From: Couchioplanes azureus
Lineage (GTDB): Bacteria > Actinomycetota > Actinomycetes > Mycobacteriales > Micromonosporaceae
DNA: 64,000 nt
Reading direction: 5' to 3'
Assembly (NCBI RefSeq): GCF_014648355.1
Contig: NZ_BMQY01000002.1
Coordinates: 845,632-909,631, forward strand
Below are positions 17,501 to 27,028 of this stretch, in pieces. The position numbers and the translations under genes are program-made. The notes beneath the pieces were generated by a model. That model worked only from the letters and a program-made list of their open reading frames with translations, was not told the DNA's origin and did no database searches. Within the stretch, counting starts at the first letter, position 1. Each line of letters opens with the position of its first letter.

Positions 17501-18016
17501 GTGAAAATGCCTCGGCGGTTGCGCGGCGCCGCATATCAGGCGTTCTACCGGCTGCCGCATGGGATGCGCCGGCGGATCGTGCGGCTCGTCGTGCCGAAGT
17601 ACCTCGTCGGGGCGGTGTGCATCGTGCGCGACGCCGAGGCGGCCGATCCCGGCCGGCTCCTGCTGCTGCGCCAGCCGCCGGGCCGGAGCTGGGGCCTGCC
17701 CGCCGGCCTGCTCAAGAAGGCGGAGCGGCCGGCCGTCGGCGCCGCCCGGGAGCTGCGGGAGGAGTCGGGCGTCGACATCGACCCCGCCGACCTCACGCCG
17801 GCGGTCCCGAACGCGATCGTGCACACCAAGGGCTGGGTCGACACCGTCTTCCTGGCCACCGTGCCGGCCTCCACGACCACACTCCAGGTCGACGGCGGCG
17901 AGGTGCTGGAGGCCGACTGGTTTCCCCTCGACGCCCTCCCGCCGCTGACCCCCAGCACCGCCCACCTTCTCGGCATCTACGGCATCGGCCCGCACGCCGT
18001 CCCGCAGTCCTCCTGA
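17501..18016 (+). CDS. NUDIX hydrolase
   Basis: 171 residues from a GTG (MKMPRRLRGAAYQ). The Nudix box is complete: G-x5-E-x7-REL-x-EE-x-G as GLLKKAERPAVGAARELREE followed by SGV. It opens with a basic amphipathic segment (LPHGMRRRIVRLVVPKYLVG) before the catalytic fold. The family hydrolyses nucleoside diphosphates linked to another group; substrates are not predictable from sequence. It lies 7 bp upstream of a sugar-phosphate nucleotidyltransferase and is probably cotranscribed, so a nucleotide-sugar-related substrate is conceivable. Confidence 0.9.
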   Translation: MKMPRRLRGAAYQAFYRLPHGMRRRIVRLVVPKYLVGAVCIVRDAEAADPGRLLLLRQPPGRSWGLPAGLLKKAERPAVGAARELREESGVDIDPADLTPAVPNAIVHTKGWVDTVFLATVPASTTTLQVDGGEVLEADWFPLDALPPLTPSTAHLLGIYGIGPHAVPQSS

Positions 18017-18023
18017 CGCCGCC

Positions 18024-18980
18024 ATGACCCCCACGAACGACGCCACCCCCACCGCCGCCGCGAAGGCCGCCACCCCCACCGCCGCCGCGAAGGTGGCTGT
18101 GGCGGCCGTCATCCTGGCCGCCGGGGAGGGGCAGCGGCTTCGTCCTCTGACGACGCTCGTACCCAAGGCGCTCTGTCCGGTCGCCAACGTGGCGCTGCTG
18201 GACCGGGCCCTGGCCCGGCTGGCCGGCCTGGGCATGCAGGGGCCGTCCACCGTGGCGGTCAACGCGGCGTATCTGGCCGACCAGATCGTCACCCACGTCG
18301 GCGACCGCGCGCATCTCTCCGTGGAACCCGACGGCCCCGTGGGCACCTCGGGCGGCATCGGACGGCTGCGCGGCTGGATCGACGGGCGCGGGGTGCTGGT
18401 CGGCAACGCGGACGCGTACCTCGCCGATCCGCTGCGGGAGCCGGGCAAGGACATCGCCGCCCTGCTGGACGGCTGGCGCGGCGACACGGTACGCATGCTG
18501 ACCAAGCCGGTCCTGCCGGGCGACACGGGCGGCTTCAGCGGGCGCCGCTTCGCCGGTTTCTCGCTGCTGCCGTGGCGCTACGTCCGGGACCTCACTCCGG
18601 AGTTCTCCGACCTGGTGCACACGGTGTGGCGGCCGGCGGAGGCGGCGGGCGAGCTGGAACTGATCCCGTACGAGGGCGTCTACCTCGACACCGGCACACC
18701 GGCCACCTACCTGGCCGCCAATCTGCACGCCGCCGCTGCGAGCGGCGACGGCGACCGGCCGGGGCCGGCCGCCGGGAGCGGGCGGCCGATCGCCCCGGAC
18801 GCGACGGTGACCGGGTCGGCCGAGGACTCGGTCGTCGGGGCCGGGGCCCTGGTGGCCGGGCGGATACGCCGGTGCGTGGTCTGGCCGGGTGCCCGCGTCG
18901 CCGCCGGCGAAGACCTGACCGACGTGATCCGCGCCAGCCACGACATGACCGTGCCCGCGTCGCCGCCGGCGAGGATCTGA
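18024..18980 (+). CDS. Sugar-1-phosphate nucleotidyltransferase
   Basis: 318 residues. After a short repeated Ala/Thr/Pro leader (ATPTAAAK twice) comes the NTP_transferase signature AAVILAAGEGQRLRPLTTLVPK with LCPVANVALLDRAL, typical of mannose-1-phosphate guanylyl- and glucose-1-phosphate thymidylyltransferases. The sugar-side motif includes DGPVGTSGGIGRLRG and VGNADAYLAD. A C-terminal segment resembles a left-handed beta-helix tail (SAEDSVVGAGALVAGRIRRC). The last residues (SPPARI) come from a shifted frame created by a 62-bp tandem duplication at 18894-19017. The nucleotide and sugar specificity are undetermined. Confidence 0.88.
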   Translation: MTPTNDATPTAAAKAATPTAAAKVAVAAVILAAGEGQRLRPLTTLVPKALCPVANVALLDRALARLAGLGMQGPSTVAVNAAYLADQIVTHVGDRAHLSVEPDGPVGTSGGIGRLRGWIDGRGVLVGNADAYLADPLREPGKDIAALLDGWRGDTVRMLTKPVLPGDTGGFSGRRFAGFSLLPWRYVRDLTPEFSDLVHTVWRPAEAAGELELIPYEGVYLDTGTPATYLAANLHAAAASGDGDRPGPAAGSGRPIAPDATVTGSAEDSVVGAGALVAGRIRRCVVWPGARVAAGEDLTDVIRASHDMTVPASPPARI

Positions 18981-19017
18981 CCGGCGTGATCCGCGCCGGC
19001 CACGACATGACCGTGCC
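18894..19017 (+). repeat. 62-bp tandem duplication at the 3' end of the nucleotidyltransferase gene
   Basis: Two adjacent copies, 18894-18955 and 18956-19017, differ at only four positions. Because 62 is not a multiple of three, the reading frame shifts in the second copy and reaches TGA at 18978-18980. If one copy is removed, the frame would run to the TGA at 19024-19026 with the tail ending MTVPAP. The second copy is thus mostly a non-coding relic. Confidence 0.9.
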
Positions 19018-19115
19018 CGCGCCCTGAGCGCGCCGCCGGTGATCGGTGGATGGTGGTCCCGGCGGGCGGCCGGGGATCGTTAGCATGAACCGACGCCGAC
19101 CCGAGGGAGCTTTTC

Positions 19116-19403
19116 GTGAACACCGCGATCGTGCACATCGACTGCGCCACCGACTCGATTCCGGAGGTCGCTCAGGCGCTGGCCGAGCTGCCCGGCGTCA
19201 GCGAGGTCTACTCCGTCGCCGGAAACGTCGATCTCATCGCGATCGTCCGGGTGCCGCAGTTCGACGACATCGCCGAGGTGATCGCCGGGCGGATCTCGAA
19301 GACGCCCGGCGTGGTCGGCACCGAGTCGCACATCGCGTTCCGGGCGTACTCGCGGCACGACCTCGAGGACGCCTTCGCGATCGGCCTGCCCGACGCCGAC
19401 TGA
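19116..19403 (+). CDS. Stand-alone Lrp/AsnC ligand-binding (RAM) domain protein
   Basis: 95 residues from GTG 19116 with GAGGGAG upstream. The whole protein matches the Lrp/AsnC C-terminal alpha/beta sandwich: HIDCATDSIPEVAQALAELP, GVSEVYSVAGNVDLIAIVRV, and a C-terminal HIAFRAYSRHDLEDAF. The DNA-binding helix-turn-helix of full Lrp proteins is absent, so it is likely an effector-binding or oligomerising protein rather than a repressor by itself. It converges on qcrB with a strong shared terminator; the same pairing is seen in other actinomycetes as far as I recall. Confidence 0.87.
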   Translation: MNTAIVHIDCATDSIPEVAQALAELPGVSEVYSVAGNVDLIAIVRVPQFDDIAEVIAGRISKTPGVVGTESHIAFRAYSRHDLEDAFAIGLPDAD

Positions 19404-19432
19404 GCGCGCCCCGGACGACCGGAAGAGCAAGA

Positions 19433-19468
19433 CGAGGAAGGGGGCCCCGGCCGGGGCCCCCTTCCTCG
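19433..19468. terminator. Perfect 18-bp inverted repeat between converging genes
   Basis: Positions 19433-19450 and 19451-19468 are exact reverse complements with no spacer (left arm CGAGGAAGGGGGCCCCGG). It serves both the Lrp-like gene and the qcr operon as a probable bidirectional terminator. Confidence 0.85.
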
Positions 19469-19477
19469 TGTCACGGC

Positions 19478-21097
19478 TCAGCGCCCGGAGGTGATCTCCT
19501 GGCGGTCGTCCCGCCCGGTCACCGGCGGCACCGCCGGCGAGACCGGGGCCTCGACCGGCTTCTCGACCGGGAAGAAGAAGCCCTTCACCGCCGGCGCCAG
19601 GGCGCCGAGGCGGTTCATCTTCTTCGGTACGACCCAGCCCGCGTACTCCAGCGGCAGCGGGTGGCCGTGGTCGTCGACCGGGCCGAGCGGCTGGTGGACC
19701 TCCACGAACCGGCCGTCCGGCATGCGCTTGATGATGCCGGTCTCCGCGCCGTGTGCCAGGACCTCGCGGTCGTGCTGCTGCAGGCCGAGGCAGATGCGGA
19801 CGGCGATGTAGTAGGCCAGCGGCGGCAGGAGCACCAGGCCGATGCGGCCGATCCAGGTCATCGCGTTCAGGCTGATGTGGAACTTGTCGGCGATGACGTC
19901 GTTGCCGCCGGACACGGTCGCCACCACGAAGAACGTGAAGGCCATCGCGCCGAGACCGGTGCGCTCGGGCGCGTCGCGCGGGCGCTGGAGCAGGTGGTGC
20001 GACTGGGTGTCCTTCAGCCGCCGCGCCTCGATGAACGGGTAGAACATCGGCACCGTGGTCAGCGCGCCGAGGCCGACGACCGCCGGCCAGAACAGCGGCG
20101 GGATCACGTAGCCGTCGCCGATCGGGATGTCGATCTGCCAGGCCGGCATGAGGCGGACCAGGCCGTCCATGAACATGACGTACCAGTCCGGCTGGCTCGC
20201 GGAGGAGACCTCGGAGGCACGGTACGGCCCGAACAGCCAGATCGGGTTGATCTGGAACAGGCCGGCCATCAGCGCGATCACGCCGAAGACGGCCATGAAG
20301 AAGCCGCCCTGCTTGAGCGCGTACCGCGGGAACATGCGCTCGCCCACGACGTTGTCGTTGGTGCGCATCGGGCCGGGCCACTGGGTGTGCTTCTGCTTGA
20401 AGACCAGACCCAGGTGGATGCTGATCAGCGCCAGCAGGCCGCCGGGGATGAGCAGCACGTGCGCGATGTAGAAGCGCCCGATGATCAGCTCGCCGGGGAA
20501 CTCACCGCCGAAGACCGACGCCGACACCCAGGTGCCGACGACCGGGATGGACAGCATGATCGCCGAGGCGATGCGCAGGCCGGTGCCGGAGAGGCCGTCG
20601 TCCGGCAGCGAGTAGCCGGTGAAGCCGGCGAGGAAGCCGAGCAGGAACAGCGCGACGCCGATCGCCCAGTTGGCCTCGCGGGGCTTGCGGTACGCGCCGG
20701 TGAAGAAGACGCGCGCCATGTGCACGACGATCGAGGCCATGAACAGCAGCGCCGCCCAGTGGTGCATCTGCCGCATGAAGAGGCCGCCGCGGACCTCGAA
20801 CGACAGGTGCAGCGAGGACTCGTACGCCGCCGACATCTCGATGCCCCGCATCGCGGTGTACGAGCCGTCGTACGCGACCTCCTTCATCGACGGGTCGAAG
20901 AAGAGGGTCAGGAACACGCCGCTGAGCAACAGGACGATGAACGAGAACAGGGCGATCTCGCCGAGCAGGAAGGACCAGTGGTCGGGGAAGACCTTGTTCA
21001 GCAGGGCCCGCAACGGGGTCGCGGCCTGGAAACGGTCGTCAACTCCCTTGCCGACGGCAGCGGGGACCTGTGCGAGGTCCAGCTTTCGGCGCTTCAC
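19478..21097 (-). CDS. qcrB: Cytochrome bc1 complex cytochrome b subunit QcrB
   Basis: 539 residues from a GTG that overlaps the qcrA stop (GTGA). Transmembrane heme-b helices with paired histidines are visible ([37 protein letters not shown]). The N-terminal domain carries GGFSGYSLP-like loop sequence as [16 protein letters not shown], and the C-terminal domain has the quinol-site [10 protein letters not shown]. Length matches the long actinobacterial QcrB with its C-terminal extension. It oxidises menaquinol and passes electrons to the Rieske protein and QcrC in the bc1-aa3 supercomplex. Third gene of the qcrCAB run. Confidence 0.96.
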   Translation of the reverse strand: MKRRKLDLAQVPAAVGKGVDDRFQAATPLRALLNKVFPDHWSFLLGEIALFSFIVLLLSGVFLTLFFDPSMKEVAYDGSYTAMRGIEMSAAYESSLHLSFEVRGGLFMRQMHHWAALLFMASIVVHMARVFFTGAYRKPREANWAIGVALFLLGFLAGFTGYSLPDDGLSGTGLRIASAIMLSIPVVGTWVSASVFGGEFPGELIIGRFYIAHVLLIPGGLLALISIHLGLVFKQKHTQWPGPMRTNDNVVGERMFPRYALKQGGFFMAVFGVIALMAGLFQINPIWLFGPYRASEVSSASQPDWYVMFMDGLVRLMPAWQIDIPIGDGYVIPPLFWPAVVGLGALTTVPMFYPFIEARRLKDTQSHHLLQRPRDAPERTGLGAMAFTFFVVATVSGGNDVIADKFHISLNAMTWIGRIGLVLLPPLAYYIAVRICLGLQQHDREVLAHGAETGIIKRMPDGRFVEVHQPLGPVDDHGHPLPLEYAGWVVPKKMNRLGALAPAVKGFFFPVEKPVEAPVSPAVPPVTGRDDRQEITSGR

Positions 21098-22197
21098 GGC
21101 CGCTCCCAGAAGTCGGGTCCGATGGCTTCCCGGTAGTCAGACGCTGCCACGAAGAACCCCTCTGCGTCCACCTCGAGGGGCAACGCGGGCAGGCGGCGGC
21201 TGGCCGGGCCGAAGATCGGACGGGCGTTGTCGGTGATGAGGAACTGGGACTGGTGGCACGGGCAGAGCAGACGGTTGGTCTGCTGCTCGTACAGGCTGGC
21301 GGGGCAGCCGGCGTGGGTGCAGATCTTGGAGTACGCGATGTAGTTGCCCCACATCGCGCCCTTGTTGACCTCGTCCTCGTCGAACGCCTTCCGGGCCGCC
21401 TCCGCGTCCTCGTCCCGCAGGTGGATGAGCAGGGTCGGCGAGTCCGCGTAGTGGTTGGTCGCGCCGCCCGGCACGCCGGGGAAGACGGTGATCTGGCCGC
21501 CGACGCTGACGTCCTCGGGCCGGATCGGGGTGCCGTCCTCGTGGGTCAGGCGCACCGGCTTGCCCTGGTTGGGCACCGGGTCGAAGCCGGTGTGGTACAT
21601 CATCGGCTCGTCGGCCTTGTGCGGGTTCTGGATGAGCCCGCCGATCAGCGGCGCCGCGGCGGCGACCCCGAGCGGGGCCATGCCCAGCGCGATCGCGCCC
21701 TTGAGCAGCGGCCGCCGCTGCACGCCCAGCTCGTCCGCCACGTACGCCAGCGTCTGCCCGGCGATCAGCCGGTCGTCGTCGCTGGACGGGCTGTTGTGCC
21801 GGTCCTGGATCGAGACCTCGTGCGGCAGCAGCTTCTTGGCCCAGGCCAGGATGGCGAAGCCGAGGGAGAGCAGCGAGATGCCGAGGCAGACGCCGAGGAT
21901 CGGGGTGTAGTAGTCGTTCATCGAGTGGCCGAGCTCGAACTCCCAGGGCCAGACGATGTAGAAGACCACGAACGCCGCCGCGCCCAGCCCGGAGAGCAGG
22001 AACAGCAGGGCGATGTTGCGGACGATGCGCTTCTCCGCCTTGGAGTTCGTGCCCTCGAACTGCGACTCGTACGTGACGATCTCGATGTCGTCGCGCCGGG
22101 CGCCCTCCCGCACGATGTCGAAGCGGGACAACCGGGGGTCCTGGACGTCGACCGGCTCGGTGCCGGCGCCGTGCGCCCCGTGCTTCGTGACCGTCAT
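21094..22197 (-). CDS. qcrA: Rieske iron-sulfur subunit QcrA of the bc1 complex
   Basis: 367 residues from ATG 22197, which overlaps the qcrC stop by four bases (ATGA). Three N-terminal membrane helices precede the Rieske domain, as usual in actinobacteria (a helix after EKRIVRN; another in the [14 protein letters not shown] region; a third before the head domain). The [2Fe-2S] ligands are C293-T-H295-A-G-C298 and C312-P-C314-H315. It moves electrons from menaquinol to the diheme QcrC. Translational coupling on both sides points to one operon with qcrC and qcrB. Confidence 0.96.
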   Translation of the reverse strand: MTVTKHGAHGAGTEPVDVQDPRLSRFDIVREGARRDDIEIVTYESQFEGTNSKAEKRIVRNIALLFLLSGLGAAAFVVFYIVWPWEFELGHSMNDYYTPILGVCLGISLLSLGFAILAWAKKLLPHEVSIQDRHNSPSSDDDRLIAGQTLAYVADELGVQRRPLLKGAIALGMAPLGVAAAAPLIGGLIQNPHKADEPMMYHTGFDPVPNQGKPVRLTHEDGTPIRPEDVSVGGQITVFPGVPGGATNHYADSPTLLIHLRDEDAEAARKAFDEDEVNKGAMWGNYIAYSKICTHAGCPASLYEQQTNRLLCPCHQSQFLITDNARPIFGPASRRLPALPLEVDAEGFFVAASDYREAIGPDFWERP

Positions 22198-23042
22198 GAC
22201 TTCCCCGCAATCCACAGCGCCGCGAACACCAGGACCGTGATGCCGACCAGGAAGATGGCCAGCCCCTCGGTGACCGGGCCGTACCGGCCGAGGTTGAACA
22301 CGCCGCCCGGGTCCTTGTCCTCCTGGAGCTGCTGCGTGATGTACGTGATGATCTCGCGCTTCTGCTCCGGCGTGATCTCGTTGTCGCCGAAGACCGGCAT
22401 GTTCTGCGGGCCGGTCAGCATCGCCGCGTAGATCTCCTCCGCGGTCGCGTCGCTCAGGCCCGGCGCGAACTTGCCGGACGAGAGGGCGCCACCGGCACCG
22501 CCGTAGCTGTGGCAGGAGGTGCAGTTGATCCGGAACAGCTTGCCGCCCTCGGCCAGCGCCTCGGGGTTCTCCTCGATGTCCTCGACGAGCGAGCCCTTCG
22601 GAATCTGCGGGCCGCCGCCGAGCTCCTGGATGTACTGCCCGAGCTGCTTGGTCTGGCTCTCGGTGAACTGCGGCGTCTTCTGCTCGGCCTGGCCCTCCTG
22701 GCGGGTCATCGGCATGCGGCCGGTGCCCACCTGGAACTCCACGGAGGCGGACCCGACGCCGACCAGGCTGGGACCACGGCCCTCGACACCCTCGGCATTG
22801 CGGCCGTGGCAGCTGATGCAGCTGTTGTCGTAGAGCGCCTTACCCTCCTGGGCGGCGGCGGAGAGCTGCCGGGTGTCCTCGGCGAACGCTCCCGGCGTGA
22901 AGGCGGTGTAGACGCCTCCGGCGAGAGCGAGGGCGGCGACCATGCGGACCGCGGCGCCGAGGCGCCGGCGCGCCCGGCTCGGCGCGGACCGCCGCCGGTT
23001 GAACACCCGGAAACGCCGTCCGGCGGGGGTGTCAGAAGTCAT
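22194..23042 (-). CDS. qcrC: Diheme cytochrome c subunit QcrC of the bc1 complex
   Basis: 282 residues. A basic N-terminus and a membrane/export segment (MVAALALAGGVYTAFTPGAF) are followed by two c-type heme domains: CISCH (C75-H79) and CTSCH (C174-H178). A C-terminal helix (LAIFLVGITVLVFAALWIAG) anchors it. Diheme QcrC replaces soluble cytochrome c in actinobacteria and contacts CtaC of the aa3 oxidase. First gene of the qcrCAB operon, 49 bp behind ctaE on the same strand. Confidence 0.96.
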   Translation of the reverse strand: MTSDTPAGRRFRVFNRRRSAPSRARRRLGAAVRMVAALALAGGVYTAFTPGAFAEDTRQLSAAAQEGKALYDNSCISCHGRNAEGVEGRGPSLVGVGSASVEFQVGTGRMPMTRQEGQAEQKTPQFTESQTKQLGQYIQELGGGPQIPKGSLVEDIEENPEALAEGGKLFRINCTSCHSYGGAGGALSSGKFAPGLSDATAEEIYAAMLTGPQNMPVFGDNEITPEQKREIITYITQQLQEDKDPGGVFNLGRYGPVTEGLAIFLVGITVLVFAALWIAGKS

Positions 23043-23091
23043 GGGCTGTGTCCCTCTGGGTCTTGACCTTGAAACTCACGGACGGCGGCTA

Positions 23092-23688
23092 TTACTGAAG
23101 CCAATAGATCATGGCGAACAGCGCGATCCACACGATGTCGACGAAGTGCCAGTAGTAGGACACCACGATCGCGGAGGTGGCCTGCGCCGGCGTGAACCGG
23201 CCCATGGTGGTGCGGATCATGTAGACGATGAAGGCGACCAGACCGCCCGAGACGTGCAGGCCGTGGAACCCGGTGGTGAGGTAGAACATCGACCCGTAGC
23301 CGTCGCTGTTGATCTTGATGCCGTCCTCCACCAGGTGGCGGTACTCGTTCGCCTGGCCGAGCACGAAGATCAGGCCCATGACGAAGGTGATGGTGAACCA
23401 GCGTCGCAGCGCGAACACGTCACCCTTCTCCGCCGCGAAGACGCCGAGCTGGCAGGTGACCGACGACAGCACGAGGATCACCGTGAACGTCGTCGCGTAC
23501 GGGATGTTCAGGGCCTCGGTGTGCTTCTCCCACTGGCCGGGGTCCGCCGCGCGGATCGCGAAGTACATCGCGAACAACGCCGCGAAGAACATGAGTTCGC
23601 TGGAGAGCCACACGATGGTCCCGACGCTGACCATGTTGGGTCGGGTCAGCGAATGGATCCGGCTCTTGTCGATGGCTGCCGCTGTCAC
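23092..23688 (-). CDS. ctaE: Cytochrome c oxidase subunit III CtaE
   Basis: 198 residues from a GTG, with five membrane helices of the short subunit III type ([20 protein letters not shown]; a [19 protein letters not shown] loop; the C-terminal [19 protein letters not shown]). It belongs to the aa3 oxidase and is cotranscribed with qcrCAB, consistent with the fused respiratory supercomplex of actinobacteria. A 106-bp divergent gap to the CtaG-like gene must hold promoters for both directions; no clear boxes were identified. Confidence 0.95.
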   Translation of the reverse strand: MTAAAIDKSRIHSLTRPNMVSVGTIVWLSSELMFFAALFAMYFAIRAADPGQWEKHTEALNIPYATTFTVILVLSSVTCQLGVFAAEKGDVFALRRWFTITFVMGLIFVLGQANEYRHLVEDGIKINSDGYGSMFYLTTGFHGLHVSGGLVAFIVYMIRTTMGRFTPAQATSAIVVSYYWHFVDIVWIALFAMIYWLQ

Positions 23689-23794
23689 GGGCTCATTATT
23701 GCCCCGCGATCACCTCTACATGTCGCGGGGGGCCCAATCCGGCATGTGTCGCAGCCCGGTGGCGGGCCGGCCACCCGGTTGGGCCTAGCCTCGA

Positions 23795-24781
23795 ATGGTG
23801 CAGCTCGCCGAAACGCCCACCGTCGCCGCCGCGGCAGGGGATACTGTCCTCCCGCCGTTCAGCGTCGCCCAGATCTTCTCCCAGATCTCCCTGACCAGCC
23901 TGATCGCGCTCTTCCTGCTCGTCGCGGCCGCCGTCTACCTGTACGGCGTGCACCGCATGCGGCAGCGAGGCGACCACTGGCCGCCGGGACGCACGGCCGC
24001 GTTCCTGGCCGGAGGGCTCGGCAGCATCGCGGCGGTCACGGTCACCGGGATCGAGGCGTACGACACAACCCTGATCAGCGTGCACATGGTGCAACACATG
24101 GTCCTGTCCATGGTGGGCCCGATCTTCCTGGCCCTCGGCGCGCCGGTCACGCTGGCGCTGCGGACGCTGCCGGTGCGCCACCGCAAGCTGCTGCTGGCCG
24201 TACTGCACAGCCGCGTGGTGCGGGTCGTGACGTTCCCGCTGGTCGCCTTCGGGATCTTCATCGCGAACCCGTTCGTGCTCTACTTCACCGGCCTGTACCG
24301 GGCCACGCTCGAGCACGCCTGGCTGCACGAGTTCATCCACGTGCACTTCATCGTGACCGGGTGCCTGTTCTTCTGGCCGCTGCTGGGGTTGGACCCGCTG
24401 CCCAACCGGTGGCCGTACCCGGCCCGCGCCCTGCTCATGGTGCTGTCCGTGCCGTTCCACACGGTGCTGGGCCTGACGATCATGCAGAGCAAGACCCTGC
24501 TCGGCGGCGACTGGTATCCGAACCTGCAGCTGAGCTGGATGGACCCCTTCTCCGACCAGGTCACCGCCGGGGGCATCCTGTGGGCCGGCGGCGAGATCGT
24601 GAGCGTCACCATGCTCGGCATCCTGGTGCTGCAGTGGATCAGGCAGTCCGAGCGCGAGGCCAAGCGCATCGACCGCGCCCTGGACCGCGCCGAGGCCGAG
24701 GACCGGGCGGCCACGGCGCCGGCCGCGACCAAGATCACAAAAGAGCCGTCCACCGTACGCCCGGAGCCCGACGCCGACTGA
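23795..24781 (+). CDS. CtaG-type (caa3/aa3) cytochrome c oxidase assembly factor
   Basis: 328 residues with about seven membrane helices. The family histidines are evident in ISVHMVQHMVLSMVGPIFLA and HEFIHVHFIVTGCLFFW, plus VPFHTVLGLTIM. Proteins of this family (CtaG_Bsu/COX assembly, DUF1404-related) help insert copper or heme into the oxidase. Its position, divergent from ctaE and next to qcrCAB, supports a role in building the terminal oxidase. The last 40 residues are a charged cytoplasmic tail. Confidence 0.87.
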   Translation: MVQLAETPTVAAAAGDTVLPPFSVAQIFSQISLTSLIALFLLVAAAVYLYGVHRMRQRGDHWPPGRTAAFLAGGLGSIAAVTVTGIEAYDTTLISVHMVQHMVLSMVGPIFLALGAPVTLALRTLPVRHRKLLLAVLHSRVVRVVTFPLVAFGIFIANPFVLYFTGLYRATLEHAWLHEFIHVHFIVTGCLFFWPLLGLDPLPNRWPYPARALLMVLSVPFHTVLGLTIMQSKTLLGGDWYPNLQLSWMDPFSDQVTAGGILWAGGEIVSVTMLGILVLQWIRQSEREAKRIDRALDRAEAEDRAATAPAATKITKEPSTVRPEPDAD

Positions 24782-24834
24782 CCGGTTCGGTACGATCAGC
24801 GGGCACCTACGAGCGTGGGGAACCGGGGCACACC

Positions 24835-25281
24835 ATGAGCGACGACAGCAAGCCCAAGCCGGACACGTACACGGTCCTGCTGTACAGCGACGACATCGAG
24901 GTCCGCGACCGGATCCGGCTGGCGATCGGCGTGCGCCCCGCTGCGGACCTCGCGGTCGAGTTCGTCGACGCCTCCACCTGGGAGGAGTGCCGGCGCCTGC
25001 TCGACGACTACGAGATCGACCTGATGGTCCTCGACGGCGAGGCGAGCCCGGCCGGCGGCCTCGGCATCGCCCGCCAGACCAAGGACGAGTACGCCGACCC
25101 CCCGCCCACCTGCGTCGTCATCGCCCGCGCGGCGGACCGCTGGCTGGCGGCCTACGCGCAGGTCGACCAGACCCTGGTCTACCCGCTCGACCCGGTCACC
25201 ACCGGCCAGACGATCGCCGGCATGCTCCGGGCCCGCCGCAACGGCGCGGTGCCGCTCGGCACGCTCGGCACCCTGGGCTGA
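24835..25281 (+). CDS. Orphan receiver-like (CheY-fold) protein
   Basis: 148 residues from ATG 24835, soluble. A receiver fold can be followed: strand [12 protein letters not shown] with D19-D20, phospho-acceptor-like D67 in [10 protein letters not shown], then [11 protein letters not shown] and LVYPLDP. The switch Thr/Ser is Ala and the conserved Lys before Pro is Tyr, so it may be an atypical receiver that is not conventionally phosphorylated. No output domain and no adjacent kinase are present. It sits 142 bp ahead of trpD. Confidence 0.78.
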   Translation: MSDDSKPKPDTYTVLLYSDDIEVRDRIRLAIGVRPAADLAVEFVDASTWEECRRLLDDYEIDLMVLDGEASPAGGLGIARQTKDEYADPPPTCVVIARAADRWLAAYAQVDQTLVYPLDPVTTGQTIAGMLRARRNGAVPLGTLGTLG

Positions 25282-25423
25282 CCCACCCGCCGCGCCCGGC
25301 CGGCGCCTCCGCCGCACACAGGCTGACGCACCGCCCGCACGGCGGTCGTCGCACCGGCAGCGCGCCGGGGCTTCGGCCGCCGGTCACTCCCCCGACCGCA
25401 CCTCGCCCCTCCGGAGGCCCCTC

Positions 25424-26488
25424 ATGGGCGCACCCACCTGGCCAAACCTGCTGAGCGCCCTGCTGCGGGGCGAGGAACTGCCGGCCCAGGACACCGCCTG
25501 GGCCATGGGCGAGATCATGGCTGGCAACGCCTCACCGGTGCAGGTGGCCGGCTTCGCCGTGGCGCTGCGCGCCAAGGGCGAGACGCCGGTGGAGCTGGCC
25601 GGCCTCGTCGAGGCGATGCTGGCCAACGCGACGACCGTGGACCTGCCCGAGGAGGTCCGCGCCGGCGCGGTCGACGTGGTGGGCACCGGCGGCGACCGCG
25701 CCCACACCGTGAACATCTCCACCATGGCGGCGATCATCGTCGCCGCGGCGGGGGTCACGGTGGTCAAGCACGGCAACCGGGCCGCCTCGTCGGCCTGCGG
25801 CACCGCCGACCTGCTCGAGCACTTCGGCATCCCGCTCGACCTCGGGCCGCGGGGCGTGCGGCACACGGTGTCCGAGGCGGGCATCGGCTTCTGCTTCGCG
25901 GCCCGCTACCACCCGGGCATGCGGCACGCCGCGGTCACCCGCCGCGAGCTGGGCCACCCGACCTTCTTCAACGTCCTGGGCCCGCTGACCAACCCGGCCC
26001 GCCCGCGCAACGCGGCGGTGGGCTGTTTCGACCAGCGGATGGCCCCGGTGATGGCCGAGGTGTTCGCCCGCCGCGGCGACTCCGCGCTGGTCATGCGCGG
26101 CGAGGACGGCCTGGACGAGTTCACCACGGCCGCGCCCACCCGGGTCTGGCTGGTCAAGGACGGCACGGTGACGGAGTCCGTGGTGGACGCCGTGGACCTG
26201 GGCCTCCCGCGCAGCAACCCGGGCGACCTGCGCGGCGGCGACGCGGCCTTCAACGCGGACGCGGCGCTGCGCACCTTCGCCGGCGAGCAGGGACCGATCC
26301 GGGACGCGGTGCTGGTCAACGCGGCCGCGGCGTTCGCCGCCCAGGCGGGCTTCCCCGGCACCTTCGCGGACACGATGCGCGAGGGGATCGCCCGCGCGGC
26401 ACACACGGTCGACTCCGGCGCCGCCACCGCACTTCTGCACCGCTGGGTGGCGGCGGCCCAGGCCGCCAAGGCCGCCGAGCAGGCCTGA
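25424..26488 (+). CDS. trpD: Anthranilate phosphoribosyltransferase
   Basis: 354 residues; ATG with GGAGG 6 bp upstream. Motifs of the family are complete: the PRPP-binding [32 protein letters not shown], and the anthranilate-site [12 protein letters not shown]. It transfers phosphoribosyl from PRPP to anthranilate, the second step of tryptophan synthesis. No other trp genes are nearby; trpD is likewise detached and next to ctaE/qcr genes in mycobacteria, as recalled. Confidence 0.96.
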   Translation: MGAPTWPNLLSALLRGEELPAQDTAWAMGEIMAGNASPVQVAGFAVALRAKGETPVELAGLVEAMLANATTVDLPEEVRAGAVDVVGTGGDRAHTVNISTMAAIIVAAAGVTVVKHGNRAASSACGTADLLEHFGIPLDLGPRGVRHTVSEAGIGFCFAARYHPGMRHAAVTRRELGHPTFFNVLGPLTNPARPRNAAVGCFDQRMAPVMAEVFARRGDSALVMRGEDGLDEFTTAAPTRVWLVKDGTVTESVVDAVDLGLPRSNPGDLRGGDAAFNADAALRTFAGEQGPIRDAVLVNAAAAFAAQAGFPGTFADTMREGIARAAHTVDSGAATALLHRWVAAAQAAKAAEQA

Positions 26489-26695
26489 CAACGCCGTCGG
26501 TCAGGCCTCGAGCGGGCCCGGCGCCGCCGCCGCGAGGGCCCCACCAGCCGACGTCGGTCGACGATGACGGGCAGCGGGTGGCCTGGCGCGGCGCCGAGGC
26601 ATGTCCGCAGATGAAACGTGGATGTGAAAAGGCCCGCATTTGTCACAACACGCCGGGGCTCGTCCACCGCTGCCCGGCCAACCCGTGACAACGTT

Positions 26696-26708
26696 CGAAT
26701 GACATTCG
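26696..26708. promoter_or_regulatory. 13-bp palindrome upstream of the small zinc-ribbon gene
   Basis: CGAATG-A-CATTCG lies 34 bp before the GTG start at 26743 in a 254-bp intergenic stretch. It could be an operator. No matching second site or promoter boxes were recognised. Confidence 0.3.
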
Positions 26709-26742
26709 GGTAATCCCACCTTCCGACGAAGAGGAGCCACCC

Positions 26743-26949
26743 GTGAACGAACGAGAGCTACGCTGCATCGTCTGCGACGCGGAGATGACGTTCGAGGTGC
26801 CGCCCTGCGTGGACGGCCACGAGGACGACTGCCCGGAGCTGGTCTGCACCCGCTGCGACACCGCCGAGATCCTGGCCCCGCTCGAGGTCCGCGTGTGGTT
26901 GCGGCCCGGCGGCGACCGGATCGCCCCGCTCCAGCGCCGCGCCGCCTGA
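26743..26949 (+). CDS. Small zinc-ribbon-like protein
   Basis: 68 residues from GTG 26743, preceded by GAGGAG. Two CxxC knuckles (CIVC at residues ~8-11 and CTRC further on) plus a third region (PPCVDGHEDDCPEL) suggest a zinc ribbon. It ends in a basic tail. Function unknown; a standalone gene between trpD and the ctaFC pair, followed by a hairpin at 26971. Confidence 0.72.
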   Translation: MNERELRCIVCDAEMTFEVPPCVDGHEDDCPELVCTRCDTAEILAPLEVRVWLRPGGDRIAPLQRRAA

Positions 26950-26970
26950 CTCCCTCTGCCGCTGAAAGAA

Positions 26971-27004
26971 CTTCAGGCCCGCGCCATCCGGTGCGGGCCT
27001 GAAG
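26971..27004. terminator. 12-bp-stem hairpin
   Basis: CTTCAGGCCCGC (26971-26982) pairs exactly with GCGGGCCTGAAG (26993-27004) around a 10-base loop, 22 bp after the zinc-ribbon gene. Confidence 0.75.
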
Positions 27005-27028
27005 CATGTCTCCCGGACCCGAACTCGA

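Noticed and set aside
26489..26742. A small RNA or promoter in the trpD-to-zinc-ribbon gap
   Set aside because: Only a 13-bp palindrome is clear; no convincing -35/-10 pair or conserved RNA structure can be supported by eye.
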